A stretch of 64,000 nucleotides of DNA from Phymorhynchus buccinoides. Its lineage: Eukaryota; Mollusca; Gastropoda; Neogastropoda; Raphitomidae. Numbering within the stretch: the first letter of the stretch is position 1; every line of letters begins with the position of its first letter. The notes under the pieces are model-generated. The model had not been told where the DNA came from. It did no database searches and saw only the letters and a list, made by a program, of their open reading frames with translations. Made by a program: the position numbers and the translations under genes. The stretch covers positions 21,465,110 to 21,529,109 of the forward strand of contig CM065699.1 of the NCBI GenBank assembly GCA_017654935.2. Reading direction: 5' to 3'. Below, piece by piece: positions 20,603 through 33,341 of this stretch.

Positions 20603-23600
20603 TCAGTGATCTGCGTCAAGATCTGGTTTGCCGTATTTCTTTTCCCATTGCTCGATGAACTCGCGTTTCCGTACTTCTCTACGAGCAAAGTACTCTGGAT
20701 ACTGTGCCTTCTCAAGGGGGTGCCAAACATCCAGTATCTGCACAGGAAAGAAAAAAAGTTAAAAGTACAAATTAGATATGGGTACATAAATATTTCAGTT
20801 AACGGTAGTTTTACTAAAATTAAGTTACTAGTCTAAGAACTGTCCGATTCTTTAAAAAATCAAGACAAAACATTTGATTAACTGATTAACTTAAGTCAAA
20901 CATAACAAGTTTATACAAAATTATCAAATTTTGTTGTAAAGTATTCCTACTACTGTGTACTAGCCTGAGCACAAGACTTGAACTTGAAGAGGCCTAAAGA
21001 ACTCTTTCCATTTTGAAGATTTTTTTTAATTGAAACTTTGTACAACTTTTTTTCTTTCTTTTTTTTGCTGGGCCATACAGCAGTGTTGCTCCCACGCTGC
21101 TCATTCCAAATACCAAGAAACTTTGTACAACTTAAGTGACACAGTTTTTTTTATTAAGAATTTATATTCATGGGTTGTCACTTGGGTAAACTGACTTGAT
21201 GGGCACCATCGAAGGGCCATTGGGGACAATTCTGCCAATTCTCAATGTTATTGATTCACTACTTAAGACTGAAGAAGATGGAAGAAATATTGTTCATAAA
21301 CATACATATTTTTTTATAGTCTAAGACATGGGTCAAAGACACAGATAGACAAAGTCACAGGCCCTCATTACAGTTGCAATGCACCCCCTGTTCTATAACT
21401 AGGAGTACTAAAACACACACAGTTAACAAAAATGTATACAAAAAGTGAAAAACAAACATTGATAGTAAGACACCAGAGCAGCTGGCAATAGGTTTAAAAA
21501 GTTCACCTGTAGATACTATTTTCCAGGTACTGTAGTTTTTGTGTGCATGCCAGCGTGCATGTGTCATTTGTGTGTGAGCGTGCACCTGTGAGTATGTGCG
21601 ATGACTGCTACTGCCAGCATTTGGCTTGCACATCAACAAATTATTTTTATAAAGTATGCAGTCAATGGAGGAGAAAATAATCATAGCATTAGTGAGCCTA
21701 CCCAGTCTGGAACGTGTGGCTCTCTGTTGTACGCAACACCTCCTGGAGAATTGGGAACTGTGGAAAATGTACAGAAAATCCATGTTACATAATGAACAAA
21801 ACTTCATCCAAGAAATGTTCACTTCAATCACAGGCACAATACTACACGTTTCTATCAAACGAATATCAGAATCTGTCCAAGAAAATATTTTAACCAAAAT
21901 CTTGAAGAGTAGATGGCATTCCAAGTCTTAAATGTTGTTTTCTTTTCCTTCAACCAGTTGCCCACTTCCTGAAGTTCCACACACGTTTCTGCTTTCTAAT
22001 GCTCTTAATCCTATAAATCTTGAAAAGAAAGAGAAGGTAAGCTTACAAGATGGAGACCTGCAAACTCCATTCTATCAAAAAGCTTGCCAAGGGCCTGTAT
22101 TCACATTGAGATAGTATAAGACTTATCATCTTGATACTTAGAAGTCCTAAAAGTAGTATGATTTGATATGTTTTTAGAAGGACTTCTAAGATATCATGTC
22201 TCATGTTAGATCTCAATGTGAATACAGGCCCTGGTTTTGATAGTCATTGGCGTCAATTTACCCATAGCAGGATCATGCAGAAATGACATTATCTACATAC
22301 AGTGGAACCTCCCTTTTATGACCTTGCAAAATCATCCACAATTAGGTCTTAAGTGGGAGGGAGTTATATAAGGGAGGTAACTTTAATGCTTACAAAGAAG
22401 GGCAGTGTCTCAAGTAGGCCTTAAGTGGGAGGGGGTCTTATAGGGGAGGTTCCACTGTATAATTCATTTCCAAACTTTTTTTTATCAGTATCACCTCACA
22501 ATTCTTTTTCCACTCTATTTAATTATTCATTAACAGTCTCACTCTCAGCCAAGTCCAGCTAAAAATGTCCTGTCAATGTTTATTCATGAAAGAAGATGGA
22601 GTACAATTACTGACCTGTCTGCTTAGTTAAATTAGCTATGCTTTTTCTGGTTCTAACCTAATGTTGGCACTCTTTGTCACATTCACATTACTTAATCCCA
22701 TGAGGTGGGGGAGGGGGTGGACTGTCATACCATCAAGAGAGAAATTTTAACTCTCGTTGCGCTTTCCTATTTCATTGAGCCTTCATAAGCTCCTTCAATG
22801 TAACTGAATCAGATTCAGAAGGGCAGAATAAAACTGGATTTGGGGTTTCTTAACCTTTACCGGATCATGCTTTTGACTACACGGACACGATGGCGGGGGT
22901 CTTCCACGACCCCCTACTCAGCAAACAGCAAATTCCGAGGTGTTTATCCCTGTCCGGATGGCGGGGGTCTCCCACGACCCCTACTCAATGCACTGCAGTG
23001 CTCTTTAAAGTAGGGGTCGTGGGAGACCCCTGTCATCCGGACAGGTATATCAAAATTACGCGTCATATTACGTCATTTATATTTTATACACATTAAAAAA
23101 TTTTAACACACTTAAAGCCATTTACGTTTTTGACAAAGTCATGAAATTTCATGAAGATTGCTTAAATAGTTTTAGATATATAACATGTTTTGTGTGTCAA
23201 GGGGTCGTGGGCGACCCCAGAAGTCCGGCAAAGGTTAATTGTAACGTGACTCATGATGAAAAATGAAGGGAAAACATTAGACAAAATAGCAAGTAAAAAA
23301 GCCTATACCGTATTTTTGGGACTTACGACTATAAGGCAATACTTTTCCCCCAGACTCAGACCCCTGCGCCTTATAATGTGACTAATAAAATAGTAAGAAA
23401 ATATAACAAAATCTGAAATTTGGGGTGTGCGTTTTATACAAAGGTGCGCCTTATAGTCAGAAAAATACGGTAATTACATTTGACTGGCTGGGGATGTTGT
23501 TTGAGGAAGAGCTCCCTCTCCCCGTCCATCAGCAGCTTCTTGGCCACCCTCATGTCCACTTCATTGATGTTCTCATCAAACCGGGCCCTCAGCACCACCG

Positions 23601-26600
23601 CATGGTAGCGATACACGTGCCTGAAACAGGAAGGTGTTTAGGGAGTGTCATAACCAGTAAGTGAGTACCTAAACCAACTTACTAATAATTTTGAGTACCG
23701 TAAAATGCGAACTATAAGCCGCTACTTTTCCCCTCAACTTTGACCCATGCGGCTTATAGACTGATGCGGCTTATCTTTTGTTGTGTTTTCATTCTACATT
23801 TATCAATATGATTAAATCTGTTTCTGGCCAGATTCTTCAGCCTATTCTGAGCTGCTTTAGATTCAAAACTGGTTTTGGTAATCAATCGATTCAAATCTCA
23901 TGTTTAAAGAGTCTGAGAACATTAAATACTCATGTTCTGATAGGAACATTTCTATATTTGTATTGCTTTGTGCACATACAATTTTCTCTGCGGCTTATAA
24001 ACTGGTGCGGCTTATATGCGAATAAATTCCTAATATTTTGTCAATTTAACCCTTTCACCGCCAGCCATATTTCAGCCAAAAATGTCCATTAATTTTACCT
24101 GGGTAGAGAACAAAATCCATCTGTAGTATTGGGGATTCTTCTGTGACATATATAAAATAAGGTCTATCCTTACTTCCCCAAACTAAGACAGTAGGATCTT
24201 TGTATAATGGACCCCAATTTGATGCCTTTTAGTGACATAATGGTAATAGTTCATAATGTTTGTTCAAAACATGGGAGGTGTCATTTACAATCTTCCTGGC
24301 TTTATGCTTGGTTCATCTTTCGTACATCTCATTCAAACCCATCTCTCTCTTTCCAACAACTTTACTACACACATTCACCACATCATCCAACACACGCTTG
24401 TTCTTCAAACACAGATTTCCAAACCAACACATAAAGGAAACAGTAAGCACAGACTCAATGCAGCTACTATAGTACGTATGCAAAATGTTTGAGTTAACAC
24501 CAATGTTTCTCAGTCTGTGCAAAATAAACAATCTTGATTGACATTTCTTATGTATGTTCTGTGTGTTCTTGTCGAAAGTCAGTTTGTCGTCCAAAATGGT
24601 ACCTAAGTATTTGTATTCTGAAACTCTTTCCACTGTTTCACCATCAATTTCTACCTTTGTCACAGGGAGTGGATCTTTCATAAAGTCTATTAACATTTCT
24701 TTTGTTTTGAGCACATTGAGGTCCAGATAGTTTTCTTTGCACCACAGACAGAATTTCGCAACTTGACTAAAGTAGTGAGAATCGGAATTTGAAAGGTCTT
24801 GTATGGCCGAATCGTCTGAATATTTTATGATAGGAACATTCTCAGTACCTCTACAGTTGTTGGTATACAAGGTAAAAAGAACAGGAGAGAGAACAGTACC
24901 CTGAGGCGCACCAGTTGAAGTAGAGAGTGGAGAGGAGAGCACTGACTGATAGCGGACTGACTGGCTTCTATTGAGAAGAAAGTTAACGAGCCAGAGGGTC
25001 AATTTAGGATCAACATGAAGGTCTAACAACTTCAGAGCTAAAAGGTGTGGCTGAATAGTGTTAAAGGCAGAGGAAAAGTCGATAAAAAGAATACGAACGA
25101 AAGACTTTGAATCATTTAAATGAATAAAAGCGTTGTGAAGCAGGGTTAGGATCGCATCATCAATGCTGCTGTGTGACTTATAAGCAAACTGAAGGGGGTC
25201 TGGATGCTGGCTGGTAAAGGTTAAAAGATGCCGTAGGACAATTCTCTCAAAGCATTTCATGACTATAGAGGTTAGGGCCACAGGGCGATAGTCATTCAGA
25301 GCAACGGGGTTCTTTTTCTTGGGCACAGGGCAAATGGTAGAGTTTTTCCAAAGTTTGGGGACAGTGCAGGTTTTGAGAGACCAGTTAAAAATAGAACTAA
25401 AAACACCAGAAAGTTCAGAGGCACAAGTCTTCAACAGTTTACCATGCAGGGCATCTGGACCTGCCGCCTTCCTGACATTCAGTTTTGAAAACAAGGATTT
25501 AACAACATCTGGATCAACCTCTAATAGTTCATCACTACTATCTTTAATTTGATGCTCTAGGTTGGTTAACATCCAACATGTTAGCAGAAACCATCATTCT
25601 GACATAATCTACACAATGAAGAAGGTTAGACAATTTACCAAGAGTACTAATAGTAGTAGTAGTAGTAGTGGTGGTGAGGGCTTGATATGGGCCTCGCGGC
25701 CCTTGTAGTTGTAGTTGTATGCCCTATCATTCTTCTTATGTCTTGTTTTTGTTTTCATATTTTTTTGGTGGTTTGCAATAATTTTCCTACTCTACCTATA
25801 GATATCCTCAAAAATAGGAATGGCCGATATTTTTATTCATCAAATTCCTTATAATTTTTTTTTAATAATTGATTCTTTATCCACAATATTTCTAATAATA
25901 TTAGTACTTGGTGTAAACTTAATGTTAGATGGTAAAGAATTGCAATATTAAACAACTCTGTTAATAGTAGTACTAGTAGTAGTAGAGTAGGGACAAAACA
26001 AGCCGTGAAGCTTTTCATGCCAAAGAAAAAGAAAATTTATGAAATAATTTTACGAGATAATACTAGCCAAGTAAGTCTAGACCTAAGACGTTAGACAGAA
26101 GATTTTTTTTTTTACTTTAAATAGTAGTAATACTAACAGTGCTTAGTGCATGTACTGTAGATCTAGAACGCCTCCTCCGTAAGATCTACCATTTATGGGG
26201 TCCAAGGATCTACATTCGGTCTGAATGGATAAAATCCTTCCTGTCGAACCGAACCCAGTAAGTCCTAGTTGATGGAACCAAATCAGACACAGTGGCGATG
26301 GTTAACGAAGTTCCCCAGGGCACAGTCCTTGGCCCACTACTATTCCTCCTGTTCATCAATGATCTTCCGGATCAACTCAAATCCAAAGCACGATTATTTG
26401 CTGATGACTACATTGTTTACAGACAAATCTACAATGAAGATGACTGCAAGATACTCCCAACAGGATCTTAACACCTTATCCACATGGGGAAAACGTTGGG
26501 GCATGGAATTTCACCCCAAAAAATGTAACACCGTGACATGCTCCAGATCCCGCAAACCATTCACCTTCAAATACTACCTGAAGGGCCACTGCCTAGAGCT

Positions 26601-27837
26601 AACATAATGCACTAAATACCTAGGAGTGGATATCAGCAACGACCTGACCTGGAAAACCCATAACAGGATTGTAAACGAAAAAAACAAATAGCCTGGTAGG
26701 GTTCCTGCGAAGAAATTTGAAGACAGCAAATCAAATGACTAAAGCCAACGCATACAACACCATAGCGCGCCCTCATTTAGATTATTGTTCAACAGTCTGG
26801 AACCCCCACACCACAGAATCTACAAAGAAGATTGAGGCTGTATAGAGAAGAGCGGCTAGATACGTCAACACTTGCTATGAATAATGATACTACCAGTAGC
26901 GTCACAGCCATGCTCTCCAAGCTCAAATGGGAATCTCTTGAAGCAAGAAGAACTAAACACCAGACCACTATGCTGTACAAAGTTGTAAATGGCCTTGTAC
27001 TAGTTGTAGCCATCAAAGCAGATCAGTTTCTTCTCCTTGGCAACACCCGCACCAGATCAAATCATTCCTTGAAATTCACACAAATCACAACAAAAACTAA
27101 CACTTTCAAATACAGCTTCTTCCCCAGAACTATCCCAGTATGGAACTCTCTTCCAGCCGCAACAGCTGAGGCTCCCTCCTTGGTATCTTTCAAGAGGGAA
27201 CTCAACAACTTGTCATTCTAATCTCTGACTATGAGTAGGGGGCCATAAGTAATAGATCAAAGTAGTGGTAAATGAATGGCAGGAGCTGTGCCGGTCGGGG
27301 TTTGGCCCCGGGGACCGCTACGGTAGCCGGATGGGTCTTGCCTGGATACTATGAAAAGGTCTATGGCCCACCCCCACCCCTTCTTCACTCACATATACCG
27401 GGTACACTTTTTTTTCCCCTCCCTCACAGTCACACACACTGTGCCCAAAGATAGTTTTCTAGTTATTTTATTTTTCGCATTGCGCAACCTCTTAAGTCAC
27501 TGGAATGTCTACTGAGACGGCTATGACAAAGAAATATTGAAAACTTGAACTTGAAGACTATAACTTGTAGAAGAACCGACTAGAACTCAGTGTCAGAAGT
27601 AGTTACTAACACTAACACTGTAACAGTTCTAAAGACTAGCACAGTAGCAGAGGACGTTTAGGACATTAATATTTCTGAATCTTGGGGCAACACACTGACA
27701 CCTGTACCAATAAAACTGAAAGCTTAAAATCTTTACCTATGGCATCCGTAGAGAGATTCCATTAGTCGAGTTGCTTCTTTGTATAATCGACGAACACGCC
27801 TGGCGTGTGAGATAGCAGCCGACTGCAGATACGACAT
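20603..27837 (-). CDS. NDUFB9: NADH dehydrogenase [ubiquinone] 1 beta subcomplex subunit 9 (complete, four exons)
   Basis: NDUFB9 is an LYR-family accessory subunit of mitochondrial complex I, bound to acyl-ACP in the membrane arm. Exons on minus: 27837-27737, 23620-23478, 21757-21702, 20737-20603 (stop TGA), giving 144 residues. Landmarks: [16 protein letters not shown] near the N-terminus (LYR motif as RLYK), [33 protein letters not shown] and [19 protein letters not shown]. All align in order with the human protein, which is longer at its C-terminus. Every junction keeps frame: CAT AG|G, AAA T|TT, TGG|ATA. The start ATG (27837-27835, [14 protein letters not shown]) fits the family; an in-frame upstream ATG would add an unlikely 37 residues. 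Intron 1 (4.1 kb) hosts two LINE relics and several MITEs. Confidence 0.93.
20738..21701. other. NDUFB9 intron 3, nothing recognised
   Basis: AT-rich intron. Open frames here, including a 189-codon one on minus, overlap exon 3 but have no recognisable protein features apart from the exon itself. Confidence 0.5.
22091..22231. mobile_element. Short palindromic MITE, GGGCCTGTATTCACATTGAGA ends
   Basis: About 141 bp. The first 21 bases and the last 20 are inverted (GGGCCTGTATTCACATTGAG / CTCAATGTGAATACAGGCCC), and the arms continue with AGGACTTCTAAG-type complementarity. Lies in NDUFB9 intron 2. Superfamily not assigned. Confidence 0.8.
22298..22459. mobile_element. TA-flanked MITE with CAGTGGAACCTCC ends
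   Basis: TACAGTGGAACCTCCCTT at the left and GGGGAGGTTCCACTGTA at the right. TA borders fit Tc1/mariner/pogo-type insertion. The inner AGGTCTTAAGTGGGAGGG is inverted-like and resembles the 86-bp repeat at 19183. Confidence 0.75.
22850..23238. mobile_element. piggyBac-type MITE with TTAACCTTTACCGGA ends and an internal hairpin
   Basis: Left TTAACCTTTACCGGA, right TCCGGCAAAGGTTAA. Inside, the motif GGGGTCGTGGGAGACCCC and its complement form a strong hairpin at 22953-23043 around GTCCGGATGGCGGGGGTCTC. A third copy of the motif (GGGGTCGTGGGCGACCCC) lies near the right end. Confidence 0.75.
23306..23472. mobile_element. MITE, TACCGTATTTTT family, well preserved
   Basis: Left TACCGTATTTTTGGGACTTA, right AGTCAGAAAAATACGGTA, with inner CTATAAGGC / GCCTTATAG also inverted. 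TA borders. The right border is five bases from the NDUFB9 exon 2 donor. Confidence 0.85.
23698..24030. mobile_element. Diverged MITE with TACCGTAAAATGCGAACTATA start
   Basis: Repeated GCGGCTTAT words (23751, 23768, 23992, 24009) and a start like the TACCGTATTTT family suggest a related element with a different interior. The right terminus is not sharp. Confidence 0.5.
24046..24255. mobile_element. piggyBac-type MITE (CCCTTTCACCGCCA ends), truncated
   Basis: Starts TTAACCCTTTCACCGCCAGCC and follows the inverted orientation of 11313-11558 down to TTTAGTGACATAATGG; the far end with its TTAA is missing. Confidence 0.7.
24313..25572 (-). pseudogene. LINE reverse transcriptase, 419-codon open fragment
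   Basis: One open frame encodes a non-LTR reverse transcriptase. Motifs in order: [91 protein letters not shown] and IKYSDDSAI, where the catalytic YxDD is present as YSDD. The downstream thumb and C-terminal part ([17 protein letters not shown]) follow. The endonuclease is absent, so it is 5'-truncated but little decayed. It lies antisense to nothing; it runs the same way as its host NDUFB9 intron. CR1/Rex1-like clades are possible; not assigned. Confidence 0.85.
26163..27221 (+). pseudogene. LINE reverse transcriptase relic with frameshifts and stops
   Basis: Plus-strand frames give [33 protein letters not shown] and RLFADDY (shifted frame), then after several breaks [19 protein letters not shown] and a C-terminal stop at 27221. 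Antisense to NDUFB9, inside its first intron. Similar in type to 9388-10450. Confidence 0.78.
27222..27736. other. NDUFB9 intron 1, exon-proximal part, nothing recognised
   Basis: Contains GGGGTTTGGCCCCGGGGACC and a T/C-rich stretch (27408-27425). No exon or defined repeat. Confidence 0.4.
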
Positions 27838-28689
27838 CTTGTTGCCATTAGAGGAAGTGGAAATCGTGTAGATTTGATTGGATAGTATCAAGTTCCGGTG
27901 CGGGTGTACCGTTATTTGAGGTACATTCAGGCGAGCTACCATAAACATTTACTTGTGATTTGACAATAGATTATTTTGTTTGTTGTGACAACTCTCCAAT
28001 GTTATTGTCGTAGTTAGTTTTAGCAAGAGATTAGATATAGGTTCCAGCAATCCAGGAGGAATAAATAGCACCGCTCAAAGCCAAAATCACCCCCTTTAAA
28101 CCCCCAATTGACAGTAACTTTATGAAGCATGAAAATGTACAAGACTCAAGAGCTCTGAACGCATCAAACAAACGCGGGAATTAAATCGTTGGACAAAACT
28201 GTCAAAAGGAACGAAATCAAAACCAACAAGCCTGGGCCGACATACACTAGAAAGTTGACCCTGGACTCAGCGTCGTTAGGTTTGTTATCTACCTCTTCAG
28301 ATTGTGATCAGCATCAAATATTGTATGCCAGTGTGCTTTTTTGTTAATCAAACTGGGGTGGAAAGTGCAGCAGAATCTTCAACGTGATGAAGTTGGCTGC
28401 CTAAGGAGAAGAAAAAGAAGGAAGTGAAAGTTCTACTAGCGCTACGCCTCTTCATTTTTTATAGAATACTAAATAATAAAAAAAGATTATATAAGCGATC
28501 TCAGATTCTGCGCTAATTGAGGTTTGGGCAAAGGTGCAGTTTAGCTCAGTTCCCAGCAAGTCTCAATGCGCTCTCCTATTTCTGTATAATAGCCTTCATA
28601 GGCTCCTACAACATATACATCCAGATCCAGATCCAGCACGCCACAAGTGGCCACCCTCCACTGCACAGCTTCAATTTTCTTGATCTTAA
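27838..28689 (-). promoter_or_regulatory. NDUFB9 5' flank, probable promoter region
   Basis: Sequence upstream of the NDUFB9 start codon (to the right). I see no TATA box or initiator I would defend; 5' UTR limits are unknown. Included only because a promoter must lie here or close by. Confidence 0.3.
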
Positions 28690-29160
28690 TATGTTCTTGC
28701 TGGTGTATTGACAGTAAAGGTAAAGATGTGCCACCTCCCCGTACATTTCTCGGTTGTTTCCATTTTTCCGTTCTTGCCTTTCTGACCAAACATTAAGCTG
28801 TATATTATTAACCTTTTCAGCTAATTATCATTTTTCAATAATTAATGGCAGTCATGATAAAGGCCATTATCTAATAGGACCCCCCCCCCCCCCCCCCCCC
28901 CCCTATGTAGTATAAGCAAGACGGAAAAACGCAATGAACCAGGACTGTGACAAATGCTGCGGTGTACTGCAATACATAGGGGGGATGCTATTAGATAATG
29001 GCCTTTATCATGAATGCAATTAATTATTGAACAAAGATAATTAGCTGAAAAGGTTAAAATACAGCTTAATGTTTCCTAAGAAAGGCAAAAACGGAAAAAA
29101 ATCGATTTCAACCGACAAATGTAGGGGGGGGTGGCACATCTTGACCTTTACCCAATTGAC
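28690..29160. mobile_element. Long fold-back element, arms about 190 bp
   Basis: The left arm (GGTAAAGATGTGCCACCTCC, CTTGCCTTTCT, AACATTAAGCTGTAT, CCTTTTCAGCTAATTATC, AATAATTAAT, GATAAAGGCCATTATCTAAT) recurs reversed in the right arm (ATTAGATAATGGCCTTTATC to GTGGCACATCTTGACC). A loop of about 100 bases with a C tract (28880-28902) separates them. The arms diverge by scattered changes. Confidence 0.8.
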
Positions 29161-29358
29161 ATTCTGTAGTGTTGGTTGCGTGACCGGAGAAAACGGCTCC
29201 CCTGATGAAAACAGCCCCGAGTACAAAATGGCCCTACTCGTTACGAAAACGGCCTCGGGTCGAAAACGGCCCTACTAGTTGCAGTTACAAAAACGGCCCC
29301 TGGACTCAAGACAAAAACGGCCCTTACCAAAATGACCCCTGGACTAAAAAAAAAGTTT

Positions 29359-29795
<437 letters not shown>

Positions 29796-29815
29796 TCTCT
29801 TTCTCAGTGTGTGCT

Positions 29816-29852
<37 letters not shown>

Positions 29853-30758
29853 GACAGACATAAAGAATTGAAGAGAGAGAGTGTGTGTGAAAGAGAGAGA
29901 CAGAGAGAGAGACAATGACTGAATGACTCAAATAAACAAATGACGAAAGCCAAATAAACTCATATCATCACCAACATGAAAAGAACAAGAAGCACAAATG
30001 CATGCACTGCATAGTAACACTGGCCTCCGGCCCAATCCGAACAAATAAAATAAGGGGCAAGTTAGAGAGAGAAAGAGACAGATAAAGAGAGACTCAGAAA
30101 GACAGACTATTTCAAGCTTGCAAATCAAAGATCCAAAAAAGTATGAACCATTTTGTTTATTACTAGTAAGATCCTCAGATCACAATTAAAATCACATAAA
30201 CGTTAAAAGTTACTAAGCTATTTAATTACATACAGTTTAGCGACCCTTTTCTCAACTCAATGGCTGAGGTTGATAGTTTAAAGGATAAACTAGAAATGGA
30301 TTCTGACAATACAAACCCCTCCATCGCCGTGATGCACCACCACACAAAGTTTGAAGCAATTCTGTTCCCTGGTTCATGAGATACAGATCGGGAATGAAAT
30401 ATATATATCCCAAAGAAGGAAATGTAGGTTATCAAGGTCAAACTTCAAGAACAAGGTCAGCACTGTCATGAATATGATAAGAACCCTCCTTTTCAAGATG
30501 TGTACCCCTCTGCCATAGTACCAAATTTGATGGAAACCCGTCCAGTAGTTTTTAAGAAAGTCGATACACCGTCAAACAGGGTCGGAGCGTCCCCTGGCTG
30601 GGTAACGAAGTGCAACAGTAGTTTGAAAAGCAGGAAGTCTTTGACCTTTAACACAAGAACTTGAAAATGACATAGAGACAAACAGACAGACAGACGGACA
30701 AAGTGATTCCAGAATATCCCTACCCCCTACCTAGGAAAGCAGGGGTATGATAAACAGC
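29796..30758. other. Interior of the candidate element, no gene seen
   Basis: Contains GT and GA runs, then AT-rich sequence. At 30515-30715 it reads like a dispersed repeat tail (GTCCAGTAGTTTTTAAG, ACAGACAGACAGACGGAC). Confidence 0.4.
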
Positions 30759-31162
30759 AGGGCCGTTTTGGTTTTTGTAGGGCCGTTTTCGTTATAGACA
30801 ATAGGGCCGTTTTCGTTATTGACAGTAGGGCCGTTTTGGTTTTCCGAGTAGGGCCGTTTTCGTAGGACAAGGGCCGTTTTTGTAGGGGCCGTTTTCGCCA
30901 AGGGCCGTTTTTCTCCAGCTTCTACTTGTTCTATACCAAAGACTGTATAGGGGAAGACAAGCATCCGGTCTCTTTTCCCTATATGAGTAGTGAGGACAGA
31001 AACACTGGTTATGTCCCTTTTAAACGTGACACATTTACACGTCGATAGGCCAGTTGAATTCTCCGTTCAAATTCCAGTCTGAGTTTTTGGTTAGCCGCCG
31101 CTGTGAATGGTGTATAACTACCCCACTAACGATAACTCTATCAGCCCGGTTCGCTGTAACTC

Positions 31163-31405
31163 TTAACCTTTCACCGCCAAAGTCGCATTTTAGCACCACA
31201 GTGATTTAACACCTATGTCACTAAAAGGCATTAAATTGGGGTCTATTATCCAAAGACCCTATTGTCTTAGTTTTGGGAAGTAAGCATAGACCTTATTTTA
31301 TATATGTCAGAAGAATGCCCAATATGGCAGATGGATTTTGTTCTCTACCCAGGTAAATTTAATGGACATTTTTAGCTGAAATATGGCTGGTGGTGAAAGG
31401 GTTAA
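31163..31405. mobile_element. piggyBac-type MITE (CCTTTCACCGCCA ends)
   Basis: TTAACCTTTCACCGCCAAAG at the left, TGGTGGTGAAAGGGTTAA at the right; same family as 11313-11558. Confidence 0.78.
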
Positions 31406-31755
31406 ATAGTCCATCTTATCCTTTTAGAATCTTTGACTATACTAAGGTTGAGAGCCTTGTCAGCTTTGATTGATTTCTATACCGGAAACCCTGTTTGTAA
31501 TGCGCCATAATCGTCAATAGGATGACGGAGGATGTCAAGAGAAAGAAGAAGAAGCTTAAGTGATGATGTTACTTTGTTAGGAGATTGGAAGTTCCAGCAT
31601 AGATCATTTTACTTTTTTAGATTGTGCGTAAAGGTGACAAGAGGGATAATTAAGACGTAAAGTTATCTGTCAGTGTATGTATGACTATCATGAATTGAAG
31701 TGCAATCTCTTCCTTGACAGACTGTGAACCTCCTTCAAAAAGAAAGCCTTGAGAT

Positions 31756-31833
31756 ATGGGGAGTGTTGCTGACCAGCTGCAAGACCTTTTGAAGTCCCAT
31801 ATTTCTTCTCAGTCGAACCAGCTGTACTCTGAG
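31756..31833 (+). CDS. Candidate first coding exon of an unidentified gene
   Basis: After an acceptor (TCCTTGACAG, ending 31720) an ATG opens a frame reading MGSVADQLQDLLKSHISSQS and ending NQLYSE at GAG|GTTCGT. The peptide is coil-like and codon use looks coding. I do not recognise it. The donor is weak. The next candidate exon (35055) needs one carried base, while this one ends on a codon boundary unless the donor lies four bases further on (GAGGTTC|GTTGAA). It could belong with 35055-35182 or to the N-terminus of the CNBD2-like gene. Confidence 0.4.
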
Positions 31834-32039
31834 GTTCGTTGAACTCGAGATTTATTTTTGGCAGTTACATTATTAATGTCGTCCCCAAATCATACATTCA
31901 AGCTAAAAAGTTCAACACTAGAGTCTGTTAACTGTATATTGTAAGGGATTTTCTTCATTAAGTGTTGTGAAGACATGAGAATATTGCATCAAACAAAAAG
32001 TTTATGATCTAAATTGATTTCCAAAGTTGCTTAGAACTT
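31834..32039. other. Intron or spacer, nothing recognised
   Basis: AT-rich, no feature supported. Confidence 0.35.
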
Positions 32040-32385
32040 CTTTTTCTTCTTCTTCGATCGCTCAGTTTCCTGTCAATTATGAGCGCAGGTGCGTCATGCT
32101 GCTGTTATGCGCCTAACTAATAAATAATTAGGCCCAGCATGTCCGACTTCGGCTGGAGGAAATCTTTTTCAAAGTGTTTCTAGAAAAAAGACAGGAGAAT
32201 GAACCACAAAGGCAGAAAAATAGATGTCAGCAAGCAAAGGGAAACGTTAGGCAGAGTCAAAGACTTGAAAGAGAGTGACAGATTTGAGGAAGTACAAGCA
32301 CAGAACTTCCAGAAGGTGAGGGAACTATTTGTGCAAAAGACCCCCCGGTATCCCCATGGGGGTGCTTGGAACTAATGTCTTTGTC
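32040..32385 (-). mobile_element. SINE-like repeat family B
   Basis: From TTCTTCTTCTTCGATCGCTC to CCCCCCGGTATCCCCATGGGG; parallel to 4680-5018 along its whole length. Confidence 0.75.
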
Positions 32386-33341
32386 TGTACCCCTTCTCCA
32401 CCCCTCTGTGGACCATCGTTGTACTTTCTTCACCATTACCATTCTTTGCCCATTGTCTTCTGTGTTCACTTCACCAGACTCCTCCACATCTCTTTAGTCT
32501 TCACTTTTGTTTGGCTTTGTTGTCCTCCTTTTTTTGGTAGACATTTTAATGTTGCTTTTCGTACCATTGATGAATGATTATCACATGATATCAACAAACA
32601 CATTGTCGGTGAAATTCAAAAACATCGTATCTCGATTTTTGGGTTTTTTAAGTTAGATACATAGTCAGTTCTCTAATTTTTCTCGCCACCTTCCATCAAA
32701 AGCTCGTATCTCTAACGACTTTCTATCTGGGGTAAATGAGGTTGTGTAAATTGAAGGAAAAACTCGTAATTCCCAAATTCAGATCTAGTTAAGGACAAAA
32801 ACTTTGTATTTTCATTCTTTTCAAGTATAAAAAAAGAGAAAAAAGTAATTTTAACAAAATGCAGGACTAAACTCGCAATGTCTTGAACAACATATTCATC
32901 ATAGTTAATCAATTGTGTTAATTTTTAAAACATTCTTTTTCATTTTTCTCCTCAAATAGTCGAAACTACCAAAATTTAGATACAAGGTTTTTGAATTTCA
33001 CTGATAACATTCTATTTCCCTTGAGTTTTAAGTGAACTTGTTATCTAATAGTCTTCATACCATTGCCATTGGTTGGAAGATTCTTGGAAATGGCAGTTCT
33101 GCTCATTATTAAATGGAAAAAGGAGATGATAGAGCTCTGTTTTCATTTTCATTGTGCAGATCTGCACTTTGCAACAAAACTTGACAGGAGACCAGCCATG
33201 CGAAATAGAAAGGGACAAGGAAAGGTCTCGTGGGTCTCATTTTCAAGGTATCACTTTCCATTATATGATGATGTACATCATATAGGGTGTACATAAATGA
33301 TCAGACACCAAAAGAAAGGGAGAACAAAAAGACTAAAACAG
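32386..33341. other. Spacer, nothing recognised
   Basis: AT-rich. A local palindrome (TATATGATGATGTACATCATATA, read in two parts around 33262-33284) is present. No supported exon. Confidence 0.4.

Noticed and set aside
21355..21924. A 189-codon minus frame
   Set aside because: It overlaps NDUFB9 exon 3 in another frame and has no recognisable domain; it is an intronic AT-rich frame.
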